Assembly: GCA_036675565.1 (NCBI GenBank)
Contig: JAKFER010000329.1
Location: 1 to 16,472 of the forward strand
Direction of reading: 5' to 3'
From: JACCYQ01 sp036675565
GTDB lineage: Bacteria > Bacteroidota > Bacteroidia > Chitinophagales > Chitinophagaceae
Length of the DNA: 16,472 nucleotides
A program made the translations under genes and the position numbers. Below, piece by piece: positions 1 to 8,050 of this stretch; within the stretch, counting starts at the first letter, position 1; every line of letters begins with the position of its first letter. Under the pieces are notes generated by a model. That model searched no databases and was not told where the DNA came from. It worked only from the letters and a program-made list of their open reading frames with translations.

Positions 1-267
1 TATTTCCAGGTACATGTTGAGGAGGTTAAAGCTTTTTAAAAAATTACTGACCCTGCCACGACCATAGAGGTCATAAGCTCCGGCCAATACAACCTCTTTT
101 ACTTTAAACGGCTCCGGAGAAGAAACAATTCCTATCATGCCATTGGCTACTGTAATGCCATAATAATTATTGGGATCGATTTTTTGTGCGTTGATTTTCC
201 AGGGATCCTGGGCCACTGTACCAAAATATAGAAAAAAAGTTATGCTCAGGAAAAATACATACCTCAT
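1..267 (-). CDS. Secreted glycoside hydrolase family 65-like protein, N-terminal 89 residues (partial)
   Basis: This is the first 89 codons of a gene that runs off the left edge of the window. The start is the ATG at 267. The product opens with a signal peptide (MRYVFFLSITFFLYFGTVAQ) that probably ends after Ala-Gln, so it is likely periplasmic or outer-membrane associated. The mature part begins DPWKI, followed by a YYGITVANGMIGIVSS stretch and then LAGAYDLYGRG. An invariant N-G-x-x-G turn followed by a G-x-Y-D motif is how the N-terminal domain of GH65 proteins (disaccharide phosphorylases and hydrolases acting on alpha-glucosides) normally begins. I recognise this from family knowledge. 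The catalytic (alpha/alpha)6 barrel lies outside the window, so neither activity nor substrate can be read. It lies on the same strand as the SusC/D genes, but the plus-strand gene at 350-1294 separates it from them. Confidence 0.65.
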   Translation of the reverse strand, partial: MRYVFFLSITFFLYFGTVAQDPWKINAQKIDPNNYYGITVANGMIGIVSSPEPFKVKEVVLAGAYDLYGRGRVSNFLKSFNLLNMYLEI

Positions 268-349
268 AAAAATTAATTTTTTTAAGAAAAGCAATCAGTA
301 AATTTAGCTTTATTTGATACACCTCAACGAAAGCTTTTAGATTTACTTT
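268..349. promoter_or_regulatory. Divergent intergenic region between the GH65-like gene and the SRPBCC/GyrI-like gene
   Basis: These 82 AT-rich bases separate two divergently transcribed genes and must hold both of their promoters, unless one gene is transcribed from further away. A symmetric TAAATTTA at 299-306 is one base from the Bacteroidota -7 element (TAnnTTTG) and could serve the leftward gene, with a leader of about 25 bases. Its -33 partner (GTTG, 325-328, read on the minus strand) is imperfectly spaced at 18 bases. No convincing Shine-Dalgarno sequence precedes either start codon. The promoter call is weak. The divergent arrangement itself is plain. Confidence 0.3.
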
Positions 350-1294
350 ATGAAAAAATGGATCATTGTTGCCTGCTCAATATTTCTTTTGTTTTTAATT
401 GGTACTTACTTTTTTATCCCTGAGAATATTGTTGTGACGAAGTCTGTTACTGCAAATGCCAATCAAGCGGGTGTGTACAGATTTTTAAATGATGAATCCA
501 ATTGGCAAAAATGGTGGCCTGGCTCATCTTCCATTCCTGGCAGTTCGGAAACATTATTTAAATCAGGCGGATACCAGTTTAAAAAGACTAAACCACTTTA
601 TAGCTCTTTTGAGATTGCGATAGAAAATGGGCAGAATACACAAAGCAGCCTTTTAAATATATTTTCAAATGGTAGTGACAGTATCAAAATAGAGTGGAGC
701 ACTATTATCAATGCCGGCACAAATCCTTTCAACAAAATTAGTCAATATTTTAAAGCAAAAAAATTAGGCCGGGCTATGAAGATTATTTTAACCGGCCTGC
801 AAAGACATATCAGCAACGTTAAAAATATTTATGGAATAGATATACGAAAGGAATTAGTAAAAATTGAATACCTGGTTTCAACAAAAAAAGCTTTTACTCA
901 TTACCCGGGAACTTCAGATGTATATGAAATGATACACAAAATAAAAAAATACATTAGCGAAAAACAAGCGAAAGAAGAGGATTATCCCATGTTGCATATC
1001 AATGCTTCAGATAGCACCCATTTTGAGGCACAGGTAGCTATACCTGTTAACAAAGAGTTGCCCGGTACAAATATTTTTTCTTCAAAATGGATGTTAAAAA
1101 ATGGGAATATTCTTGTGGCTGAAATAACAGGAGGAAAGAATAGCGTTGATACAGCCACGAAAAAGATTGATCAATTTATATCAGACTATGACTATCGTAT
1201 TGTTGCTATTCCATTTCACACACTTGTAACAGACAGGATAAAAGAACCTGATTCCCGTAAATGGTTGACCAGGATTTATTACCCGATACGTTAG
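350..1294 (+). CDS. Membrane-anchored SRPBCC plus GyrI-like (effector-binding) domain protein
   Basis: The product has 314 residues. Residues 4-23 form one hydrophobic segment without a cleavage site or lipobox, so the protein is probably anchored in the inner membrane with its bulk outside the cytoplasm. Residues about 26-150 resemble the SRPBCC/polyketide-cyclase fold, with the typical opening in which a basic strand is followed by a short helix and N-W-x-x-W-W-P (residues 51-57). Residues about 168-314 resemble the GyrI-like/AraC effector-binding domain, including the closing F-H-x-x-x-T-D ... W-L-T-x-I-Y-Y-P-I pattern (289-313). No helix-turn-helix is present, so it is not itself a transcription factor. 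The combination is common in Bacteroidota as a stand-alone small-molecule-binding protein of unknown ligand. It is the only plus-strand gene here and its stop lies 28 bases from the stop of the converging VCBS gene. A functional link to the glycan genes is not shown. Confidence 0.75.
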   Translation: MKKWIIVACSIFLLFLIGTYFFIPENIVVTKSVTANANQAGVYRFLNDESNWQKWWPGSSSIPGSSETLFKSGGYQFKKTKPLYSSFEIAIENGQNTQSSLLNIFSNGSDSIKIEWSTIINAGTNPFNKISQYFKAKKLGRAMKIILTGLQRHISNVKNIYGIDIRKELVKIEYLVSTKKAFTHYPGTSDVYEMIHKIKKYISEKQAKEEDYPMLHINASDSTHFEAQVAIPVNKELPGTNIFSSKWMLKNGNILVAEITGGKNSVDTATKKIDQFISDYDYRIVAIPFHTLVTDRIKEPDSRKWLTRIYYPIR

Positions 1295-1322
1295 AATTTT
1301 TCATGGGTACACTCTAATATAT

Positions 1323-4300
1323 CTAATCAGGCTTCAAATCATTTTTGGAAGAAAGGCTAATCACCATCGCACTGTCACTATTTTTTACAAGTATATAAGC
1401 TTTTTGACCGGCCATATTAAGCGGTTTTATTCGCCTTACCTGTCCTTTTATTACAACTCCATTAATATTTTCGCAAATAAAATTCCCTTTCCCTTTATTC
1501 ACCAGGATTGTCCCAAAATCTGCATCATATCTACCCATTTGAATATTATTATCGTAATAATTTCCTCCCAGTAAAATGTCCGGAAGATCATCACCGTTCG
1601 CATCTATTGCAACAGCATCTTTAAATGAAGTGAATTGTGCTTCCGCCGGAAGGGCTTTTGTTTCAAACTGCAGATTGCCGTTATTAATAAGTATTGCATT
1701 TGAAAAATAATCGGCAGTTAAAACCTCTGCGAGGCTCAACTTATTTGAAGTCAATAATTCACTCAATGATGCCTTAGCAAAATTCTCAGCATATAAAAAT
1801 TTCTTTTTTAATACCGGTAATTGTTTTTCCAGTTCAGACTTATTGGCAAAGACAATTTCTTTTCCTCCTAAATAGTAGGTCAAAATTTGTTCCTTTTTAC
1901 CATTATCATCAAAATCGTTGAAATAAAGGCGGACGGGTTCTTTTACAGAAGCCTTAAGCCTGCTGTTCAACCCAAGATTGCCAGCAATAAGATCAATATC
2001 ACCATCATTATCTACATCGCAGGGAAATACAAAATTCCACCAGCCTTTTTTATCTGTCAAGTTTTTTTTTGTAAAATTTCCTTTATCATTTATAAATACA
2101 CAAATGCTTCCCCATTCCAATGAAAGCAGGAGATCTTTGTCACCATCTTTATCAAGATCAAACCACAAAGCCCTTGTAACAAATCCAACATTAGTTAATT
2201 CTTTTGCATAAGTAGCGGTAACATCTTTAAACTTACCGGTCTTATCATTCTGCAAAAGATAGGATTGCGGTTTTTGGCCATATGCCCATGGAACAGCTCT
2301 TGCCCCAATGAAAAGATCCATATATCCATCACTATTGAAATCATAAGACACGATGCATGACGCCGTAAGGAAAAGGTTACCAAAAGCATTGCCGGGTTTC
2401 GTAAAACCGGCTTTGCCATCATTCAGATAAATCCTGGGGGTATTATGAGCATCCTTCCCATAAAATTCATTTCCTCCGCTGGCTACTACAAGATCAGGAT
2501 TGCCATCATTATTTACATCTGTCCAACAGGCATCAATATCTTCATAAGCGCTATCGGTGTCCAAAACCGGTTGTACGGTTTTGATGAATTTTCCGGAGGC
2601 CTGTTGTAAAAAAATGGAGCTTTTGAAATTTCTTGAAGAACCCATAAAAACATCTTCCAGCCCATCATGGTTGATATCCCCCACTACCAACGCAGGGCCC
2701 TCTGATGAAATCATATGTGGTATCAGGGGCTCCCGGTCAAATTCTACAAAACGATTTTCCCGGTGAAGATATCCAAGGCCCACATCCTTTGTGATATCAA
2801 ACATCTGATTTGATGTATTCTTATAATAATTACTTATGTTACCATAATCAAATTCACGAAGATTGTTTTGATATGCAATCGTTACCGAAGATGTGCCGGG
2901 CGAAATTGAAATAGACTGATACTTATTATCCGGCCAAACCAGGAACATAGAATCAACTTTTGTATTTTTTAATCCAATTAACAAGGGAACTTCCATGCTT
3001 GACATAAAACCCCTGGCAGGAAATTTTTCGTAGGTTCTGATTTTTTTGCCGGCAAACATAATCACTCTTGCTCCTACAGCATTTTTGTTTTGCGCAGTTC
3101 CTTTTAATTTGATCTGAAGTGATGAGTTTTTGTTCCCAGCATCATTTTTGTTTTCATACAATAATGCCGTCGCATCAATATTATTTACAACAATATCAAG
3201 ATCGCCATCATTATCAAAATCGGCATATACGGCGCCATTGGAGAATGTAGGCTTACTTCCGCTAATCCTGTCTTTCTCATCAATAAAAGAAAAGTTACCA
3301 TTATTCCGGTAGAATTTATCCGGTAATTTTATTTCAGGGAATTTATCAATAAGGGCCAGGTCCTTTTGTTTCACGTCATTTGAAATAATCCTTTGCTGTA
3401 CTTCCGTGCTGGATACAAAATTGATATAATCAATATCATTCAACCTTTTTGGAATTCCATTCGATACAAACAGGTCTTTTAAACCGTCATTGTCAAAATC
3501 CATCCATAAAGGAGCCCAGGACCAGTCAGTTGCAGCTATCCCGCTATACAGGCCGGTTTCGCTGAACATGTTATTCTTCCTGTTATACTGCAGGTTATTC
3601 CTGGGATACTGGTGGGAGTAACCAGCATTGATCTTGTATTTAAAAATATCATAATCATCGTCCCCCAATGATCGTTTTAAAAGATATGGATCGGATGGCA
3701 GCATATCTATTGAAATGATCTCAGGGTATGCATCATTATTTATATCAGCCACATCAACTCCCATTGAAAACTTGCTGGTGTGCATGATTTTATTTTCACC
3801 CTCCTCTTTAAATGTCCCGTTTTTCTGGTTGAGGTATAAATAATCATTTTCGTGAAAATCGTTCCCAACATAAATATCCGGGTAGCCATCTATATTAATA
3901 TCAGCAATGGCTATTCCCAGGCCATAGCCTATACTCGTACTATTGATCCCTGTTTGTTTAGTAACGTCAGTGAATGTATTCTCATCGTTTCGGTAAAAGC
4001 GATCCCCGGATAAAGGATTATTCGAACCTTCAAAATCACTACGTGGTTTGAACATACCGTTCTCATGTACAGAATGATTCAATAGAAACATATCCAGATC
4101 GCCATCCATATCATAATCAAAAAATGCCGCCTGTGTACTGAAGCCGGAAAAATCCAACCCATATTCATTCGCCATATCCTTATAAATCGGAGTGCCATTT
4201 TTATCAATTCCCTGGCAGATCAGTAACTGGTTTTTACTTTTTAATGTTTCGTATTGTCCTACACGGCAAACATAAATATCAAGTAAACCATCATTATTGA

Positions 4301-4676
4301 TATCCACTAAGGATATTCCTGTTGACCATCCGCCATCTTCGGGTACACCAGCAGCTTTTGTTACGTCTTTAAAATGAAGATTTCCGGTGTTGAGATATAT
4401 TTTATTGTTATGCTGATTAGAGCCAAAAAAAAGATCGATCAATCCATCATTATTAAGATCTCCGGCACCCAGGCCACTGCCATTATAGAAATAGATATAT
4501 TTAAAAAGATTGAACTCGTTATTATAAGAAAGGTCGTTACTAAAATCGAGACCTGTTCGTTTGCTATCCAACACTTCAAACAATGGTGGCTCTTTCTTTT
4601 CAGTTTTACAGGCTGAAAAAAAAATTATCAGCCAACATACGCTGATGAATAAGCGAAATAATCTTTTGTGATCCAT
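1323..4676 (-). CDS. VCBS/FG-GAP repeat lipoprotein with ASPIC/UnbV domain (third of three)
   Basis: The product has 1117 residues. The N-terminus is a lipoprotein signal with lipobox FSAC (Cys23), followed by Lys/Glu-rich residues, which fits an outer-membrane and probably surface-exposed lipoprotein. Thirteen calcium-loop motifs (D-x-N/D-x-D-G-x-x-D or close variants) start at residues 73, 125, 187, 259, 311, 393, 486, 667, 720, 779, 840, 887 and 1025. The first seven precede an ASPIC/UnbV domain (about 530-595; RGFMSS at 555-560 and VWPD at 580-583 are family hallmarks) and six follow it. Motifs of this kind build integrin-like beta-propellers. The protein shares the architecture and motif spacing of its two upstream neighbours but is clearly more divergent in sequence. 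The start is supported by AGGAG just upstream. Only 11 bases separate it from the previous stop, so it is probably co-transcribed. No catalytic residues are recognised. Adhesion or glycan binding is a guess from fold and context. Confidence 0.9.
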   Translation of the reverse strand: MDHKRLFRLFISVCWLIIFFSACKTEKKEPPLFEVLDSKRTGLDFSNDLSYNNEFNLFKYIYFYNGSGLGAGDLNNDGLIDLFFGSNQHNNKIYLNTGNLHFKDVTKAAGVPEDGGWSTGISLVDINNDGLLDIYVCRVGQYETLKSKNQLLICQGIDKNGTPIYKDMANEYGLDFSGFSTQAAFFDYDMDGDLDMFLLNHSVHENGMFKPRSDFEGSNNPLSGDRFYRNDENTFTDVTKQTGINSTSIGYGLGIAIADINIDGYPDIYVGNDFHENDYLYLNQKNGTFKEEGENKIMHTSKFSMGVDVADINNDAYPEIISIDMLPSDPYLLKRSLGDDDYDIFKYKINAGYSHQYPRNNLQYNRKNNMFSETGLYSGIAATDWSWAPLWMDFDNDGLKDLFVSNGIPKRLNDIDYINFVSSTEVQQRIISNDVKQKDLALIDKFPEIKLPDKFYRNNGNFSFIDEKDRISGSKPTFSNGAVYADFDNDGDLDIVVNNIDATALLYENKNDAGNKNSSLQIKLKGTAQNKNAVGARVIMFAGKKIRTYEKFPARGFMSSMEVPLLIGLKNTKVDSMFLVWPDNKYQSISISPGTSSVTIAYQNNLREFDYGNISNYYKNTSNQMFDITKDVGLGYLHRENRFVEFDREPLIPHMISSEGPALVVGDINHDGLEDVFMGSSRNFKSSIFLQQASGKFIKTVQPVLDTDSAYEDIDACWTDVNNDGNPDLVVASGGNEFYGKDAHNTPRIYLNDGKAGFTKPGNAFGNLFLTASCIVSYDFNSDGYMDLFIGARAVPWAYGQKPQSYLLQNDKTGKFKDVTATYAKELTNVGFVTRALWFDLDKDGDKDLLLSLEWGSICVFINDKGNFTKKNLTDKKGWWNFVFPCDVDNDGDIDLIAGNLGLNSRLKASVKEPVRLYFNDFDDNGKKEQILTYYLGGKEIVFANKSELEKQLPVLKKKFLYAENFAKASLSELLTSNKLSLAEVLTADYFSNAILINNGNLQFETKALPAEAQFTSFKDAVAIDANGDDLPDILLGGNYYDNNIQMGRYDADFGTILVNKGKGNFICENINGVVIKGQVRRIKPLNMAGQKAYILVKNSDSAMVISLSSKNDLKPD

Positions 4677-4679
4677 GTT

Positions 4680-4684
4680 CTCCT
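4680..4684 (-). promoter_or_regulatory. Shine-Dalgarno sequence for the third VCBS lipoprotein
   Basis: On the minus strand the sequence reads AGGAG-AAC-ATG, with the ATG at 4676. It lies in the 11-base gap after the TAG stop of the upstream gene (4688-4690). The spacing of three bases is short, but this is the clearest ribosome-binding site in the window, where most starts have none. It supports the annotated start and translation from a shared mRNA. Confidence 0.5.
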
Positions 4685-4687
4685 AAA

Positions 4688-7600
4688 CTATTTTATACTA
4701 TACAAAACCGGTCGTTCATCATTTTGTACAACCAGGATATAGCGTTTCTCTTTATTTCTTATTTCTTTAATGTCTTTGATTGATCCCCTGAGGTTTAGGC
4801 CCGTTCGCTTCGCTTCTATCCATATCAACCCTTCCTTCTCTTTGTTCAGCAATACATGACCATAGCTTCCATCCAACCTGCCAAATTGAGGCGGGAAACC
4901 AAACATATTTCCCCCAAGCACAAGGTCGGGCCTGTTGTCATTATCAATGTCTGTCAGAACTATTGCATTTACACTTGATAGCTGCGTCATCATTGGCAAT
5001 GGCTTAATAGTAAAACTCCCCTTTCCATCATTGATTGCCACTACCGAACGGCAATAGTTGAACAACTTCTGTTCCGACTTCTCTACTATCTCTTTTCCGA
5101 ACAGATCCTGTATAGTCTTTTTCGCATAATCGCTATGTTTCAGATTCGCTTTCTTCAACCCAGGGAACTGATCCGTTATCTCTCTTTTTAAAAACACCGG
5201 TATATCTTCTCCTTCAATAGTTTTTGTCAAAAACTGCTCATGGGTGCTATTCTGGTCAAAATTATTGATCCATAATTTTACAGGATTACTTTCCGTTGGT
5301 CTTAAGTAAAAATTCTCTCCAATATTACCTATGATCAGATCCGTTTTATTATCTCCATTAATATCACCCGCTGTTACTGTTTGCCACCAACCATACAGGG
5401 TTTGAAGTTTAGTATTCTGTAATTCTTCAAACTTATTGCTGCTTTTGTTATAAGTGAAAATCCTGGTTGACATCCATTCGCCTGTTATGATCAACTCTTT
5501 ATTTACATCTCCATTTATATCAGCCCATATAGCTCCTGTCACCATTCCGACATTGGCTATATCCTTATTGAGCGAAACTGTCACATTCGTAAAGCGACCG
5601 TTGCCATCATTCCGGAATAAATAACTCTGCGGCGTCACCCCATAATTATACGGCACACTCCGGCTTCCCACAAACAGATCCATATCGCTATCGCCGTCAT
5701 AATCTTCTGCAACAGCTATGGATATATTCATACCATTATTGGGAAAGGCTTTGGTGTCTATTTCAAAATTACCTTTGCCGTCATTTTTATATAAGCGGTG
5801 TTGCAGTTCACGCCTATTGGGTTGCACATTATTACCACCTGCCCCGATAAACAGATCCTGATCCCCATCCTTATCGGCATCAAAAAACAACACGGCTACA
5901 TCTTCAAAATCAGCATATCTCCTGAATACTTCCTGCTCTTTTTTTACAAACCCATTTATTGTTTGAAGATATAGCTGACCTGCCTGTCCCTTGGCTCCAC
6001 CGATATAGAAATCTTCAAGCTCATCACCGTTCACATCAGCCTTGGCTATCTTCGGCCCTTCCCTTGATAACATCGCCGGCAGGTTTCGCTCATAATAAAA
6101 ATCGACATACTCATCTTCGGTATGCTTATCCATCTCTACAGGCTCCGCTTTTAATAAGGTAGCCTCCATCTGTTGTTCTACTATAGCTAGTGGTCCATTT
6201 TGATCCGGCTTCTGCAACACATGCACTTTGTTTAATTCTGGCTTTTCAAACTTGCTGTATGTTCTGTCCGGCCATATTACAATCATCGAATCCACTTCCT
6301 GTAATTTGCCCAGGCCGATGATCTGCTTATGATCCACCGACGACTGAAAGCCACGAGCTGGCATTACTTCCCGGTAATATATCTTTCTGTCTTTATATAC
6401 TTTTATCTTGCTGCCTACCCCATATGTATTACTCTTACTTCCTTTTAATTGTATGCCGATATAGTTGTTTTTGTTTTGCTCCCTTGCATTATTGCGATAT
6501 ACAAAAGCTGGCTGATTCTCATTATTGATTACCAGATCCAGGTCACCATCATTATCTAAATCCCCGTAAGCAACACTATTGGAAAAAGTTGGCAGGCCAA
6601 AGCCCCATGTCTTACCAATATCAGTAAATTGAAGATTATCATTATTCTTAAAAACCCTGTTGGGTAGAGGGTTGACTGGTATTTGTTTTAGTATCACGTC
6701 TATTTCTTCTCTCTTTCCGGTTTCCAGCATTTTTTTATAAACATCATTCGAAAAAAAATCTAAAAAGTCAAGATCGCCTACATCTTTATTAATACCATTG
6801 CAAATAAAAATGTCATTCAGTCCATCATTATCGGCATCAAAAAACAAAGCTCCCCAACTCCAGTCTGTTGCAGAAACGCCGCAATAATTACCAATTTCCG
6901 AAAACGTTCCGTTGTGATTATTTAACTGGAGAGCATTCTTTACATACTGATGGTATAATCCTGCTTTTTGTTTGCTGAGGTAAAGATCTATGTTATCATA
7001 TGTACCGGTTGTCTTTAACCGGTAATCATCATCCGGAATCATATCTGTTGTTAAAATTTCTGGATACCCATCGTTATTAATATCTGCCAGGTCACTGCTC
7101 ATGGATGACATGCTGATCTGTTGCATTCTTTCTTCCAGCTCATCCTTAAACGTCCCATCTTTTTGGTTGATGTATAAATAATCTTTTTCAATAAAATCAT
7201 TTCCTACATAAACGTCAGGGTAATGATCGCCATTGACATCGCCAACAGAAATACCTAAGCCAAAACTTATCAGGCCGGTATGCAATGCCGCTTCCTTTGT
7301 TACTTCTTTGAAGTGATTATTATCATTGCGGTACAAATGATTTCCCCCACCTTTTAAATTATCATCTACATTCCATTGGGAAATATCAATGTCTCTCATA
7401 CTGGCATAGTTGAGGGAGCTAAAAGGCAAAGGACTGTTATTGATGAGAAAACAATCCAGGTCGCCATCAAGATCATAATCGAAAAACGATGCCTGTGTAC
7501 AAAAGCCTGCATGATCTAAACCGTAGTGCGAAGCAGATTCAGTAAAACTCAGGTCATGATTATTGATATAGAGCTTATTCCTTCGGTTGCCATCCTTCAT

Positions 7601-8011
7601 ATGACCGGAATTGCAAACATATATATCCAGCCAGCCATCATTATTTATATCCGCCATCACTGCTCCTGTACTCCACATGCTGTCCTGCTTCATACCCGAT
7701 GTATCCGTTATGTCGTCAAATTTAAAATTGCCCTTATTTAGGTACAATTTGTTTTCTCCCATATTTGAAGTAAGCAGGACGTCGGAAAGACCATCATTAT
7801 TTATATCTCCAATAGCTACACCGCCACCGTTGTAAAAATTGCGGAAGTAAAAGCTATTATCCTGTTTGTTATCAATTACCGTATTTTGAAAATTTATACC
7901 CGAACTATCCATTAAACTAAATAATGGGTCATTTTTTTCACTTTTACATGAAAAAAGAACTATCACCGCCATACAATATCCTGTGCACAAAATTAATTTG
8001 ATAGTTTTCAT
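4688..8011 (-). CDS. VCBS/FG-GAP repeat lipoprotein with ASPIC/UnbV domain (second of three)
   Basis: The product has 1107 residues from the ATG at 8011. I chose this start because it gives a compact lipoprotein signal (MKTIKLIL, hydrophobic core, lipobox LFSC with Cys22) and follows a purine-rich AGAAGA. The open frame extends to a TTG at 8047, and another ATG lies at 8032, but both add charged residues in front of the signal. Thirteen calcium-loop motifs start at residues 69, 121, 178, 258, 310, 392, 484, 659, 711, 770, 831, 883 and 1021. An ASPIC/UnbV domain lies at about 528-592 (RGFQSS, then IWPD). A lysine-rich, probably helical insert (about 909-990) interrupts the last repeats. It is a close paralog of the gene immediately upstream, with every motif displaced by the same six residues. 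It is likely an outer-membrane, calcium-binding double beta-propeller. Its ligand and function are unknown. Confidence 0.9.
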   Translation of the reverse strand: MKTIKLILCTGYCMAVIVLFSCKSEKNDPLFSLMDSSGINFQNTVIDNKQDNSFYFRNFYNGGGVAIGDINNDGLSDVLLTSNMGENKLYLNKGNFKFDDITDTSGMKQDSMWSTGAVMADINNDGWLDIYVCNSGHMKDGNRRNKLYINNHDLSFTESASHYGLDHAGFCTQASFFDYDLDGDLDCFLINNSPLPFSSLNYASMRDIDISQWNVDDNLKGGGNHLYRNDNNHFKEVTKEAALHTGLISFGLGISVGDVNGDHYPDVYVGNDFIEKDYLYINQKDGTFKDELEERMQQISMSSMSSDLADINNDGYPEILTTDMIPDDDYRLKTTGTYDNIDLYLSKQKAGLYHQYVKNALQLNNHNGTFSEIGNYCGVSATDWSWGALFFDADNDGLNDIFICNGINKDVGDLDFLDFFSNDVYKKMLETGKREEIDVILKQIPVNPLPNRVFKNNDNLQFTDIGKTWGFGLPTFSNSVAYGDLDNDGDLDLVINNENQPAFVYRNNAREQNKNNYIGIQLKGSKSNTYGVGSKIKVYKDRKIYYREVMPARGFQSSVDHKQIIGLGKLQEVDSMIVIWPDRTYSKFEKPELNKVHVLQKPDQNGPLAIVEQQMEATLLKAEPVEMDKHTEDEYVDFYYERNLPAMLSREGPKIAKADVNGDELEDFYIGGAKGQAGQLYLQTINGFVKKEQEVFRRYADFEDVAVLFFDADKDGDQDLFIGAGGNNVQPNRRELQHRLYKNDGKGNFEIDTKAFPNNGMNISIAVAEDYDGDSDMDLFVGSRSVPYNYGVTPQSYLFRNDGNGRFTNVTVSLNKDIANVGMVTGAIWADINGDVNKELIITGEWMSTRIFTYNKSSNKFEELQNTKLQTLYGWWQTVTAGDINGDNKTDLIIGNIGENFYLRPTESNPVKLWINNFDQNSTHEQFLTKTIEGEDIPVFLKREITDQFPGLKKANLKHSDYAKKTIQDLFGKEIVEKSEQKLFNYCRSVVAINDGKGSFTIKPLPMMTQLSSVNAIVLTDIDNDNRPDLVLGGNMFGFPPQFGRLDGSYGHVLLNKEKEGLIWIEAKRTGLNLRGSIKDIKEIRNKEKRYILVVQNDERPVLYSIK

Positions 8012-8050
8012 TCTTCTTAGCAAAACACCCATAAGGCAGTTTCTCAAATT

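Noticed and set aside
313..345. TTTG (313-316) and TAGATTTA (338-345) with a 21-base spacer as a promoter for the plus-strand gene.
   Set aside because: The implied transcription start would fall on or after the ATG at 350, leaving no leader, so it is unlikely to drive this start.
1306..1316. GGTACACTCTA, also present at 16282-16292, as a shared regulatory site.
   Set aside because: An 11-base match between two places in 16 kb is expected by chance, and the first copy lies between two converging stop codons.
8012..8047. Longer reading of the second VCBS lipoprotein starting at the TTG at 8047 or the ATG at 8032.
   Set aside because: Both place extra charged residues before an otherwise ideal lipoprotein signal. 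The TTG is a poor start, and the ATG at 8011 fits the lengths of the paralogs better.
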